From a virus: a stretch of DNA of 36,102 bases. The stretch covers positions 1 to 36,102 of IMG/VR virus record IMGVR_UViG_3300009421_000011; one strand, written 5' to 3'. The notes under the pieces were generated by a model. The model ran no database searches and was not told the origin of the DNA. It worked only from the letters and a program-made list of their open reading frames with translations. Made by a program: the position numbers and the translations under genes. Positions within the stretch are counted from its first letter, which is position 1. Every line of letters begins with the position of its first letter. This document shows, in pieces, positions 21,703 through 30,064 of the stretch.

Positions 21703-22605
21703 ATGGCTGTTCAAGTAGAAATTTGGGAGAAGGACTTAAAAGAAGAATTGTTCGCAAATGATAAGTGGATGATGCATTTGAATAACCGGGACGAGAACGT
21801 TCTTGGTGGTAAAGTGGTACATATTTCACAATCGGGTGAAGCATCAGAGGCGGAGAAAAATCGAACCGTATATCCGGTTGATGCAGTAGAACGTGGTGAT
21901 ACTGACATCACGTACGCAATTGGTACCTACACCACTGTGCCACGTCATATCACTAACGCCGATACCATCGAACTTGCGTACGATAAGCGTAGAAGTTTAG
22001 TGCGTCAGGATACGCGGAAAGTTCGTCAGTTAGCTGCCGAAGATTTAATGTTCGATTATTTGAGCCGAGTGCCCGCAGCCTCCGTGGTTGCCAGTAGTGG
22101 ATCGGATTACGCAGCCGGTGCTCCTGGAGCCTCCGGGGTTCGTAAAGGTATGGGCTACGAGGATATTCTGAATGCCATGACGGTACTGGACGAACAGGAT
22201 GTTCCGATGGAAGAGCGGTTTTTGTTGCTTAGTGCAATTGATTATAACCGATTGATGCTTGACAGTGATGTTAAGGATTCTTTCCAGGCAATTGTGGATA
22301 AGGAGCGGGGAATTATCGGTCAGCTTCACGGTTTTAATCTAATGAAGCGTTCACGTTTACTAAATATCGCAGCGGATAACACCGTGAAAACATCTACCGC
22401 TGCCAGTGCGGCGGATGATAGTACTTTATCCTTATTCTGGCAAAAGGATTTCCTGGACCGTGCGATGGGAGATGTGAAAATGTTTGATAATCCAGGACGA
22501 GCAGATTACCACGGAGACATCATCTCCTTCCTGCTTCGATTCGGAGGCCGTCCCAACCGAGAAGATAACAAAGGTTTCGGATTGATCCGAAAGACCATTG
22601 TCTAA
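21703..22605 (+). CDS. Major capsid protein
   Basis: 300 residues. Located directly after the protease-scaffold gene. An N-terminal arm is followed by an E-loop-like region (GEASEAEKNRTVYPVDAVER) and a P-domain helix (DTRKVRQLAAEDLMFDYL), ending in a strand-rich A domain. Length and order match HK97-fold capsid proteins of Mu-like phages (Mu gpT is 305). It builds the icosahedral head. It is followed by a structured, terminator-containing gap, which may limit downstream expression relative to this gene. Confidence 0.85.
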   Translation: MAVQVEIWEKDLKEELFANDKWMMHLNNRDENVLGGKVVHISQSGEASEAEKNRTVYPVDAVERGDTDITYAIGTYTTVPRHITNADTIELAYDKRRSLVRQDTRKVRQLAAEDLMFDYLSRVPAASVVASSGSDYAAGAPGASGVRKGMGYEDILNAMTVLDEQDVPMEERFLLLSAIDYNRLMLDSDVKDSFQAIVDKERGIIGQLHGFNLMKRSRLLNIAADNTVKTSTAASAADDSTLSLFWQKDFLDRAMGDVKMFDNPGRADYHGDIISFLLRFGGRPNREDNKGFGLIRKTIV

Positions 22606-22769
22606 GATAGCAAGTTGATCAGGCAGTGGTGCGAGGTGACAGCCGTATGAAAGCCATCTGATCCCGGTGCCTGTCCTGGGCTGACAGGCTTCTTTTATAA
22701 TCATTCGACCACGGGGCAATCAGGAGGGATTTAGCAATAGATCTCTCCGCCACCCGATAAAATTTAATC
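22606..22769 (+). promoter_or_regulatory. Structured RNA leader between capsid and next gene
   Basis: This 164-nt gap is unusually GC-rich and holds three stem-loops. GATCAG (22617-22622) can close on CTGATC (22658-22663). GCCTGTC (22669-22675) pairs with GACAGGC (22683-22689) and is followed by TTCTTTT, an intrinsic terminator. A long hairpin pairs CGGG, GC and GGAGGGAT (22712-22730) with ATCTCTCC, GC and CCCG (22741-22756), ending 13 nt before the ATG. The terminator explains capsid/tail dosage; the flanking structures remain unexplained and may regulate the next gene. Confidence 0.5.
22669..22696 (+). terminator. Terminator after the capsid gene
   Basis: A 7-bp perfect GC-rich stem (GCCTGTC/GACAGGC) with a 7-nt loop, followed by TTCTTTT. 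It lies 64 nt after the capsid stop codon. Because tail genes follow on the same strand without another obvious promoter, it is probably partial. Confidence 0.65.
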
Positions 22770-23222
22770 ATGAATAACGTATTCAAAGCACATCCAGAGG
22801 CACCCGAAATTTTTGTAGTAGGCAAAATGCCTTTTCTAAATATGAAGCAGGCTGCGGCTCATGCTCGTGATCAGAAACTACCCAAATCTGCCATCAAAAC
22901 CATTAAGCGCAATGAGTCAGCGAAATCGGACGAGAATGACGGTACTGATGCAGCTCAAGCTAAGGCGACTGCGACTGCAAAAGCGGCTCAAGAAAAAGCC
23001 GATCAGAAAGCTGATGACCTGGCTAAAAAGGAAGCGGAAAAGGCAGAAAAATTGAAAGCCAAAGCTGCTGCCGACGCTGCCAAAAAAGCAGAAAAAGCCG
23101 CTGCTACAAAAGCCAAAAAGGCCGCTGATGCTGCCAAGAAGACAAAGGCTACCGCTGAGAAAAAAGCCAAAGCTGCTCCTGCCAAGAAGGCAAAGGCTGC
23201 TGAAAATGCAGGTCCTGCGTAA
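22770..23222 (+). CDS. Small structural-region protein with Ala/Lys-rich tail
   Basis: 150 residues. An N-terminal globular part (about 1-45, HPEAPEIFVVGKMPFLNMKQ) is followed by a linker and about 95 residues made almost only of Ala, Lys, Glu, Asp and Thr, with AAKKAEKAA-type repeats. The tail is like histone H1 or bacterial HU-like extensions. It could bind DNA within the head or form a long helix. The position between the capsid and the putative neck gene suggests a head-associated or neck protein. No family recognised. Confidence 0.65.
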   Translation: MNNVFKAHPEAPEIFVVGKMPFLNMKQAAAHARDQKLPKSAIKTIKRNESAKSDENDGTDAAQAKATATAKAAQEKADQKADDLAKKEAEKAEKLKAKAAADAAKKAEKAAATKAKKAADAAKKTKATAEKKAKAAPAKKAKAAENAGPA

Positions 23223-23266
23223 ACCGGAATTAACCCTTTTCTAAACGATCTTTAAATTGTAAAATA

Positions 23267-23650
23267 ATGGAAGTACGAAATGACTTACCTGCCGATATGC
23301 CAAATGGTAAATACGGAATTGAAGCAAGTACAAAAGCTGTACTTGCAGCAAATAATATCTATGACCTTGGAGCTGTAACCTACCTTGATGATAAGGAATG
23401 GAAGCAGGATGACTGGGTCGATTTGATCTCAAAAGGACCTGGAACAATTCAGTCTGTCATCACCGCTGCTAACAGCTTCGATGAATTAGATGAAGAACTT
23501 CTTGATCTTTCCGAAGCAGAAAAATCAGCATTGGTGGCACTTGCCGGGAATCGAATCAAAAAGCCAGGGTATGCAAAGATTTTGAAAGGGATCTTCGAGC
23601 TAATTGATGGTGTGGCGGAACTCAAGAACCCGGACAATCCAGTAGGCTAA
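23267..23650 (+). CDS. Unknown head-tail region protein
   Basis: 127 residues. The start MEVRNDLPADMPNGKYGIEA is followed by a region with DDKEWKQDDWVDLISKGPGT and a helical C-terminal half (about 70-127) ending AELKNPDNPVG. It lies between the Ala/Lys-rich protein and the sheath, where neck and completion proteins usually lie. It is followed by a terminator and a tRNA gene. No family recognised. Confidence 0.65.
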   Translation: MEVRNDLPADMPNGKYGIEASTKAVLAANNIYDLGAVTYLDDKEWKQDDWVDLISKGPGTIQSVITAANSFDELDEELLDLSEAEKSALVALAGNRIKKPGYAKILKGIFELIDGVAELKNPDNPVG

Positions 23651-23699
23651 GAAAGTAGAAGTTTTTGTTTTCTCATATTAGTTTTCATAAAAATGTTTT

Positions 23700-23727
23700 A
23701 TCAGGTGGCTTTGCCATCTGATTTTTA
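23700..23727 (+). terminator. Terminator before the tRNA-Met gene
   Basis: ATCAGGTGGC (23700-23709) pairs with GCCATCTGAT (23713-23722), loop TTT, one G-U pair, then TTTTT. It ends 4 nt before the tRNA 5' end, so it may also serve in processing. Downstream sheath and tail genes need readthrough or an unseen promoter. Confidence 0.7.
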
Positions 23728-23730
23728 AAT

Positions 23731-23804
23731 AGCGAGGTAGAGCAGATGGAGTGCTCGTCAGGCTCATAACCTGAAGGTCGTTGGTTCGAGTTCAACCTTC
23801 GTTA
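23731..23804 (+). tRNA. tRNA-Met (CAU), elongator type
   Basis: 74 nt with all arms intact: acceptor AGCGAGG with CTTCGTT, D stem GAGC/GCTC, anticodon stem TCAGG/CCTGA with loop CTCATAA, variable AGGTC, T stem GTTGG/TCAAC with loop TTCGAGT, and discriminator A73. The anticodon stem lacks the three G-C pairs of initiator tRNA, so it is elongator Met (or Ile2 if its C34 is lysidinylated). No CCA is encoded. It lies between the neck-region gene and the sheath gene on the same strand. Confidence 0.88.
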
Positions 23805-23829
23805 CAAACAATAATTAAAACAAAAGAGC

Positions 23830-25011
23830 ATGTTACCTGGTGTAAGCGTAGAATTATCAAACGGAAATATTGGCCAAATCGCTAGCGATGATACGGTTAC
23901 TGGGATGCTGTTACAGGGGCCAGGTGTGGATGAAATGGCATTGTTAGAACCTAAGTTGATTACCCGATTGCAGGACGCAGTGGATCTTGGTTTGGATGCA
24001 GATTACGACACTGATAACTCAGTGGAAGTGTACAAACACATCAAGGAGTTTTACGACGAAGCTGGCAATGGAGCCAAGTTGTACATTATGCTAGTCTCGC
24101 AAGCCGTGAGCATGAGCGACATGCTGGATACGGTCAACGATGATTACGCCAAAAAGCTCCTGAATTTTGCGCAAGGAACTATCCGTGTTTTGGTAGTTAC
24201 TCGTTCCGAGGCGGATGGCTACGTTGCCACAATTACGGACGCACTGGATGATGACGTGACGATTGCAATCGACAAAGGACATCAGCTTGGTGAGGAGTAC
24301 GCAGCAATGTACAAGCCATTTAGAGTGCTTTTACCAGGGCAGGGATATAGCGGTGATGCAGGTGCTTTATTGGATGCGAAGACCAAAGAGAAAAATCGTG
24401 TTTCAATTTTGATAGGTGATAGTGCTTCAGGTGCATCAGCAGCGGTTGCGCTACTCGCAGGAAGGATCGCCAGTGACCAGATAATGGTTAATCCGGGAAA
24501 AGTTAAATCTGGCCCGGTGGAAATTACGCAAGTTTATATTGGTGATGATACCTTTCTGGAAAAGGAAAGCAGCATTGAGACGATCCACGACAAAGGGTAT
24601 ATCTCTTTCCGCAAGTTCGTTGGAAAGTCTGGCTACTATTTTACGGATGATCCAACGGCGGCTCCTATAAGTGATGACTACAACAGCTTTATGCGCGGTT
24701 TGGTGATAGACAAAGCTTTGGTGATCGCTTACACGACTTTTGTTAATGAAATACTTGACGAAGTGGAAATTGATGCTACGACGGGATTCATACAAACTGC
24801 AAAGGCGAAGTACTATCAAGCGATTATCGAAAATGCAATCAATTTATCCATGACGCAGAATGATGAAATTTCAAGTTTCAGTGCCTTCGTGGATGTAGAG
24901 CAGAATGTACTATCGACAGGAAAGATTTGCGTGGAAGCACGAATCACGCCTGTTGGATATGCAAAATATATTGAAGTAAAACTGGGGTTTACTAATCCCG
25001 CAATTTCGTAA
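23830..25011 (+). CDS. Contractile tail sheath protein
   Basis: 393 residues. The N-terminal strand MLPGVSVELSNGNIGQI and the C-terminal region with TGKICVEARITPVGYAKYIE and KLGFTN match the sheath arrangement, in which the C-terminal strands exchange between subunits (DUF2586-like sheath). A central variable part with a long helical region lies at about 100-260. The protein forms the outer layer that contracts during injection. It is followed by the tube gene after 6 bp, the expected order. Confidence 0.85.
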   Translation: MLPGVSVELSNGNIGQIASDDTVTGMLLQGPGVDEMALLEPKLITRLQDAVDLGLDADYDTDNSVEVYKHIKEFYDEAGNGAKLYIMLVSQAVSMSDMLDTVNDDYAKKLLNFAQGTIRVLVVTRSEADGYVATITDALDDDVTIAIDKGHQLGEEYAAMYKPFRVLLPGQGYSGDAGALLDAKTKEKNRVSILIGDSASGASAAVALLAGRIASDQIMVNPGKVKSGPVEITQVYIGDDTFLEKESSIETIHDKGYISFRKFVGKSGYYFTDDPTAAPISDDYNSFMRGLVIDKALVIAYTTFVNEILDEVEIDATTGFIQTAKAKYYQAIIENAINLSMTQNDEISSFSAFVDVEQNVLSTGKICVEARITPVGYAKYIEVKLGFTNPAIS

Positions 25012-25017
25012 AAAAAG

Positions 25018-25428
25018 ATGGCAACGATTTATTCTTACAAGGATATCAATGTGTTGATTCTCGGCAGAGTTGTGACCGGAATACAGGATGTGAAATATAC
25101 CACGGAGCAAGAAAAGGAATTGGTCTATGGACGTGGTAATAAGCCGCTCGGAATGGTCAGTGGTATGGAGAAGTACGAAGGTAAAATTGTGTTGTTGCAA
25201 TTTGAATTGGACCTATTGACTACCGCTATCAAAGCCATTAAGCCAACTGGTAAGATAACGGATGCCGCTTTTGATATCGTTGTTTCTTACGGCGAAGGCA
25301 TTACGGCCAAAACTGATATTCTAAAATCAGTGGAGATTACAAAATTTGAAAAGGGCATGGAAACTTCCGACAAGTTTATGAAGGTCGAACTTCCATTTAT
25401 GTGCCTGGACATCGAGTACGATGTATAA
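25018..25428 (+). CDS. Tail tube protein
   Basis: 136 residues, predicted strand-rich: MATIYSYKDINVLILGRVVT, then GMEKYEGKIVLLQFELDLL, ending MKVELPFMCLDIEYDV. Size and position immediately after the sheath match the inner tube protein of contractile tails (Mu gpM role). It is followed by the tail chaperone gene. Confidence 0.75.
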   Translation: MATIYSYKDINVLILGRVVTGIQDVKYTTEQEKELVYGRGNKPLGMVSGMEKYEGKIVLLQFELDLLTTAIKAIKPTGKITDAAFDIVVSYGEGITAKTDILKSVEITKFEKGMETSDKFMKVELPFMCLDIEYDV

Positions 25429-25514
25429 AGATTATATGTTCATGGGATTATAATTTGGAGTTAAAGGCTGGGGTATTCCAGCCTTTGCTTTGGGATCAAA
25501 AAAAACAATTAGTT

Positions 25515-26099
25515 ATGACAAGGAATGAAAAATGGTTAAATAAGTACGGCGATAGTTTTCTGGACAAGATTGAAGCCTGGAAGGAAAAGCACGGTGGAGT
25601 TCACTATGTAAAAACGGAAAATGGATATGAAGCTTTCCTGAAAAAGCCATCTCGTCAAATCGTCAATCTTGCAATGGTCAAAGGTCGTGAAGATCCCCTT
25701 GGTTTAATTGAAGTCGTTTTGGAAAATACCTGGTTAGAAGGAGACTCAATTATTAAGACGGATACTGGCTTGATGATGAGTTTGGGTGATCAAGTTGATA
25801 AGATTATTGGGGTTGTTAAAGTAATCGTAGAAAGACACCAAACTGATGAAGGAGATTTTTACAAGGTGGAAACAGAAAATGGGTATACCGCATTTTTGAA
25901 ACCACCGAGCCGACAAATCATTAAGACAGCAATGACTCAAAGTCGGCAAACTCCACTCAAGTTAGTAGAGGTCATATTACAGGATGTATGGTTGAAGGGA
26001 GACGAGATAATAAAAAATGACGTCGGATTGCTAGTGAGTTTGATGGCAGAAATCAACGAAATTATTGGCACCAAAAACGTTGAGCTGGAGGAGCTTTAG
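25515..26099 (+). CDS. Tail assembly chaperone with internal duplication
   Basis: 194 residues from MTRNEKWLNKYGDSF; the frame is open upstream to 25401 but that overlaps the tube gene. Two repeats of about 70 residues align: TENGYEAFLKKPSRQIVNLA / TENGYTAFLKPPSRQIIKTA, then ENTWLEGDSIIKTD / QDVWLKGDEIIKND, each ending in a DKIIG/NEIIG turn. It lies between tube and tape measure, where tail chaperones (G/GT type) bind the tape measure. A short frame in the -1 register follows directly, as expected for the T part of a GT system. Confidence 0.75.
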   Translation: MTRNEKWLNKYGDSFLDKIEAWKEKHGGVHYVKTENGYEAFLKKPSRQIVNLAMVKGREDPLGLIEVVLENTWLEGDSIIKTDTGLMMSLGDQVDKIIGVVKVIVERHQTDEGDFYKVETENGYTAFLKPPSRQIIKTAMTQSRQTPLKLVEVILQDVWLKGDEIIKNDVGLLVSLMAEINEIIGTKNVELEEL

Positions 26100-26116
26100 C
26101 CGGTGCTGATGGCTCA

Positions 26117-26257
26117 ATGGAAGCCAATAGTATCGGCTACATAAATACCATGCTAGAATATTATCTGGGAATTAATCCAGATACGCTGACAGATAATGAA
26201 TGGGTCGAAAAATATGCCCAGTTGAAGGATATTAGGAAACGCGAATCACAAAACTAA
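26117..26257 (+). CDS. Short downstream tail chaperone part, -1 register
   Basis: 46 residues from MEANSIGYINTMLEYYLGIN to KRESQN, in the -1 register relative to the upstream chaperone gene. The same register is open back to 26084. Its stop overlaps the tape-measure ATG (TAATG). It resembles the small T component, made either as a -1 frameshift fusion (slip between 26084 and 26099) or by reinitiation. No classic XXXYYYZ heptamer is present there, so the route is unsettled. Confidence 0.55.
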   Translation: MEANSIGYINTMLEYYLGINPDTLTDNEWVEKYAQLKDIRKRESQN

Positions 26258-27975
26258 TGAGTGGATTTCTTTACAGCATTGCTTTTAAAATCGCCGGACA
26301 AAGTCAGGTGGAGAAAGCTATTGCCGTAACGGATCGTCTTGATAGCTCTGTAAATCGGGTGAGTTCTTCCACTCAAAGTGCCAGTACTCAATTTCAAAAC
26401 GCCGGTACTTCAGCTGAGTCCGCTTGGGGAAAGGCAAAAAGTGCAGTGGCAGGATATATCTCGGTGGCAGCAGCAATTGCGGCAACGGTCAGTAGCTTAT
26501 CAGCCGCTAAAGATTTTGATGCGCTAGGAAGAGCAATTGATTCAGCTACTGGAGGCAAAGGTGCGGAAAATATTGCTTTTCTAAATCAGAAAGTAAAGGA
26601 TCTTAAACTTCCACTAAAGGAAAGTTTGGAAGGGTTTAAGTTGTTGGCTGGTGGATTAAGAGGATCAGGTTTGGAAAGTGAAGCACAACGAATATTCTCT
26701 GGAGTAGCTTCCGCTTCAAGAGTAGCACAGTTATCCGGAGATGAAACAGAGGGAGTATTTCGGGCGATGAGTCAAATGGCTTCCAAAGGCCGAATCGCAT
26801 CAGAAGAATTGCGAGGACAATTGGCAGAACGATTGCCAGGTGCTTTTCAAATCGCAGCAAATTCGATGGGCGTTACCACCCAAAAGCTTAATAAAATGCT
26901 TGAGCTTGGCCAGGTTGGTGCTAAAGAATTCTTACCAGCTTTTGCCGATGCGATGGAAAAGGAATTCGGAAAGGATGTCGCTAACGCCTTGGATTCTCCA
27001 TTAGCAAAATACACCGATTTTCAAAATAAATTATTGCAGCTACAAATCACCTTTGGTGAGAAGTTGATGCCAGTTGCCATACGATTTATGCAAGGTTTTT
27101 TAATCCCAGCGGTAGTCTTTATTGGTGACAATATTGATGCCTTGATAAATCTGGGAATAGCGGCTGGAATAGTCTGGGCTAGTATGAAAGTAGGCTCAAT
27201 AGTAATGGGCGTATTATCAGTAGCAACGAGCGTTATGACCGCAACGATGGGAAAGGCAAGTTTTGCCATGAAAGGATTGGCGGCGGCAGGAAAGTTACTC
27301 AATATCGTTATGGCGGCCAATCCAGTTGGTGTAGTCATTGCTGGATTGCTCTTGTTGGGATTTGTCATCTATAAAGCCTGGAATACCTTTGAAGGATTTC
27401 GCGGGTTTTTATTTGCTTCAATCGCAGTATTCAAAGAGGTGGGGAGTATAATTTATGATTATATGATTCAGCCTTTTATGTCGCTTGGAAAAGTGATTCT
27501 TGGCGTTTTTACGCTCGATAAGAATCTTATCAAGGAAGGTATAACAGACGCTGCGGACGCATTGTATAATTCAACTTTAGGAGCTGGTGAAAGAATCGCA
27601 AATGCTTTTAATACTGGCTGGCAAAAAGGAGTTGATAATTTCAATTACGAGCCGCCAACTACCGCCGCACTGGATGGGTTGTTATCCAAATATACCAAAA
27701 AGGATCAATTCAGAATGAAAGGCGTGATGGATGTCAGCGATAAGTTTGACAAACAAAGAGGAGAAAATAATGGCGTTGATGACAAAGTGAAAAAAGGTGC
27801 TCAATCCATCATCGGAGGAGGTAAGCAACAAAAGATTTTTAATATCAATATTAATAACCTTGTTAGAGAACTCAAGGTTATTGCTCAGGATGCAAAGATT
27901 GGAGAAGCTGAAATTCAGTCAGTCGTTGAGCGGTCATTAATCAAGGCTGTCAATTCTGTAAATCTTATTCAGTAA
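26257..27975 (+). CDS. Tail tape measure protein
   Basis: 572 residues, the largest tail gene. The N-terminal part (about 60-230) has the tape-measure domain pattern: AKDFDALGRAIDSATGG, then RVAQLSGDETEGVFRAMSQM and LRGQLAERLPGAFQIAANSM. Hydrophobic segments lie at about 275-380, and a lysine-rich C-terminus follows. It sets the tail length and may enter the host membrane. By the usual 1.5 angstrom-per-residue rule the tail would be short, near 85 nm. Confidence 0.9.
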   Translation: MSGFLYSIAFKIAGQSQVEKAIAVTDRLDSSVNRVSSSTQSASTQFQNAGTSAESAWGKAKSAVAGYISVAAAIAATVSSLSAAKDFDALGRAIDSATGGKGAENIAFLNQKVKDLKLPLKESLEGFKLLAGGLRGSGLESEAQRIFSGVASASRVAQLSGDETEGVFRAMSQMASKGRIASEELRGQLAERLPGAFQIAANSMGVTTQKLNKMLELGQVGAKEFLPAFADAMEKEFGKDVANALDSPLAKYTDFQNKLLQLQITFGEKLMPVAIRFMQGFLIPAVVFIGDNIDALINLGIAAGIVWASMKVGSIVMGVLSVATSVMTATMGKASFAMKGLAAAGKLLNIVMAANPVGVVIAGLLLLGFVIYKAWNTFEGFRGFLFASIAVFKEVGSIIYDYMIQPFMSLGKVILGVFTLDKNLIKEGITDAADALYNSTLGAGERIANAFNTGWQKGVDNFNYEPPTTAALDGLLSKYTKKDQFRMKGVMDVSDKFDKQRGENNGVDDKVKKGAQSIIGGGKQQKIFNININNLVRELKVIAQDAKIGEAEIQSVVERSLIKAVNSVNLIQ

Positions 27976-28592
27976 TGGCAGAAATAAATCTTGATATCAA
28001 TACGCTTTTTCAGCGTGCATTTGGCTTGACCAGAGGAACGCCTTTTGATTCAAATCAGATCAATGAACAAGGTGGCAATATTGAAAGTGATGGAGGTTTT
28101 GACGCGGGTAATGCGGTGTCTGATCAGGAGGGTACCGAGTTTGTGAATATGCGTAACACGATCAGCGCAAAGAATAAATTAGGTCAGCAATTGTTTTTAC
28201 CCGTTCGGATAGGTGATTTTTTATTACCAAATGAACCGACAATGACAATCACTGCGCAGAAGTTAATTGTTAAGACTGGACTGGTTGGATCAAAGCGACG
28301 TGGATCAGTAAAAGAATTGATTCGCCAGGAAGATTATGCGGTGACCATTAGAGGTATTATGATCAACCAGGAGAGCAGAACAGTGTACCCAGAGGATCAG
28401 CTAAAGCAAATTCATGAAGCGTTTTTGATTAATGAATCCCTTCCGGTAGAATCGGCAATAACTCGATTATTAGGAATATCACGCTTGACGCTTGAGCGGT
28501 TTTCATTACCAGAAATGGTAGGTGTTCAGCACGCACAAGCATACGAATTGGTGTGTATAAGCGACGAAGATTTTGAATTGAATATAGACTGA
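27975..28592 (+). CDS. Tail protein, likely baseplate/tail-hub connector (DUF6046-like)
   Basis: 205 residues. MAEINLDINTLFQRAFGLTR at the start, then a middle LGQQLFLPVRIGDFLLPNEP and ITAQKLIVKTGLVGSKRRGS region, which resembles the small tail proteins of Bacteroidetes contractile phages placed between tape measure and hub. In Mu this position is held by gpN, the DNA circularisation/tail protein. It overlaps the tape-measure stop by 1 bp. I suggest DUF6046 from memory of its pattern. Confidence 0.6.
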   Translation: MAEINLDINTLFQRAFGLTRGTPFDSNQINEQGGNIESDGGFDAGNAVSDQEGTEFVNMRNTISAKNKLGQQLFLPVRIGDFLLPNEPTMTITAQKLIVKTGLVGSKRRGSVKELIRQEDYAVTIRGIMINQESRTVYPEDQLKQIHEAFLINESLPVESAITRLLGISRLTLERFSLPEMVGVQHAQAYELVCISDEDFELNID

Positions 28593-28595
28593 TTT

Positions 28596-29570
28596 ATGTA
28601 TGAACTTAGTAGTAAGATAGAGATCGGAGATAAGACGTTTAGCCGCGTTCATCAGGTCAATATAAAAAAGGATGTTGCGCAATTAATGAATACGGCAACT
28701 ATCAAAATCCCTACTACGGCCAGGTTGGTACGATCAGGGGAATTTGTTACCGAAATTGAGACGGCGAAAACGTTCGCTGTTGGAGACGAAGCAAGAATTT
28801 ATCTCGGATATGACGGGAACTTACGAGAAGAGTTTCGCGGATTTGTCGCAAAGATAAAACCGAACATTCCTTTAGAAATTGAGCTGGAAGATGAGACCTT
28901 TATTCTGAAGCGCAAGAACCTTAATAAGTCGTTTCGGAAAACTAATCTTAGGGAACTGATTGAATTTATTCTATCAGGTACGGGAATAAATCTGGTAGAA
29001 GAAATTCCGGATATTCAGTTTGATATTTTTTACCTGAAGAATGTTTCTGCGGCTAAAGCCCTGGATAAGATATCAAAGGAGTATGGATTACGAATATACT
29101 TCACGAGCTGGAAAGTATTATACGTTGGTTTGATCAATGAGAATAATGGCGAGATCGTAAAGTATGCGATGGGTCAGAATGTGATTAGCAACCGTTTAGA
29201 ATTCGTTACGGAGGATGATGTTAAACTGAAAGTGAAAGCGATCAGCATCCTTCCAGATAATACTAAAATAGAAGTAGAAACGGGTGACGCGGATGGTGAA
29301 CAACGAACGCTTCATTTTTATAATATTCCGAGCAAATCAGAATTAAAGATTAAGGCTGATTCGGAAATTGTAAAGTATAAATACACGGGATATAAAGGCA
29401 GTCTAACGGCTTTCTTAATTCCGGTTTGTGAATACGGAAACATTGCGAATATCAGTGATAATGATTTTCCGGAACGATCAGGAAATTACCTGGTGAATAG
29501 TCTTGAAATAGAATTTGGGGAAAATGGTGCGAGGAGAAAAGTAGAAGTAGGTATCAAAGTAAACACATGA
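28596..29570 (+). CDS. Tail hub / late control gene D-like protein (Mu gpP-like)
   Basis: 324 residues, strand-rich. MYELSSKIEIGDKTFSRVHQ then EFRGFVAKIKPNIPLEIELE, ISKEYGLRIYFTSWKVLYVG, and the end with SGNYLVNSLEIEFGENGARR match the gp27-like hub fold of P2 gpD/Mu gpP: paired beta barrels. It forms the trimeric hub on which the spike sits. The gene overlaps the next one by 4 bp. Confidence 0.78.
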   Translation: MYELSSKIEIGDKTFSRVHQVNIKKDVAQLMNTATIKIPTTARLVRSGEFVTEIETAKTFAVGDEARIYLGYDGNLREEFRGFVAKIKPNIPLEIELEDETFILKRKNLNKSFRKTNLRELIEFILSGTGINLVEEIPDIQFDIFYLKNVSAAKALDKISKEYGLRIYFTSWKVLYVGLINENNGEIVKYAMGQNVISNRLEFVTEDDVKLKVKAISILPDNTKIEVETGDADGEQRTLHFYNIPSKSELKIKADSEIVKYKYTGYKGSLTAFLIPVCEYGNIANISDNDFPERSGNYLVNSLEIEFGENGARRKVEVGIKVNT

Positions 29571-30064
29571 GTTTTGAAATAGAATTTGAACGTGGGTTAA
29601 GTGAAATGGCGAGTCGCCAAAAGTCAACGGTAGTGATTCCGTTGCTAGTGACTGCTATTGATGAAGTCAAGATGGTACTGGATGGAATGGATAGTGAAGG
29701 AGTGGATTATTTTGATGTAAGGATTCAGGCTACTCAAGGCGAGCAATCAGGTAATATTGCGATCCCTGCGGAAGGAAGTTATGTTTTGATTTCTAACATT
29801 GGAAAAGATGAAAACGTGTACTTCGTGGTAGCTACTTCTGCTCTTCTGAAATCAATAGTCAAAATTGGTGACACGGTGATTGAGATAGATTCAGGAGGCG
29901 TAATCATTGCGAAAGGTGAAGTGGAATTAAAAGCAGTGCTGGAGGAATTGGTTGATGCGATAAAATTATTGACGGTCTCGACAGCACAAGGACCATCGGG
30001 GCCACCATTAAACGCAGCACAATTTGATCTTATTAAGACGCGGATAAACATGGTTTTGAAATGA
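29567..30064 (+). CDS. Baseplate spike protein (Mu gp45/gpV-like)
   Basis: 165 residues with the order OB fold then beta helix: IAIPAEGSYVLISNIGKDEN, then VKIGDTVIEIDSGGVIIAKG, a repetitive strand segment, and a proline/glycine tail (QGPSGPPLNAAQ). It is the membrane-piercing spike of the contractile tail. It overlaps the gp46-like gene by 4 bp. Confidence 0.78.
   Translation: MSFEIEFERGLSEMASRQKSTVVIPLLVTAIDEVKMVLDGMDSEGVDYFDVRIQATQGEQSGNIAIPAEGSYVLISNIGKDENVYFVVATSALLKSIVKIGDTVIEIDSGGVIIAKGEVELKAVLEELVDAIKLLTVSTAQGPSGPPLNAAQFDLIKTRINMVLK

Noticed and set aside
23731-23804. Initiator tRNA-fMet assignment
   Set aside because: The three G-C pairs in the anticodon stem and the 1-72 mismatch of initiator tRNAs are absent.
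25401-25514. Upstream extension of the tail chaperone gene
   Set aside because: It overlaps the end of the tube gene and encodes unrelated sequence. The ATG at 25515 begins the protein-like part.
26070-26083. Slippery site CAAAAAC in the tail chaperone gene
   Set aside because: A -1 shift there runs into TGA at 26081-26083 before reaching the downstream frame.
26088-26109. RF2-style +1 frameshift at CTT TAG after GGAGGAG
   Set aside because: The +1 register meets a stop within four codons; the open downstream frame is in the -1 register.
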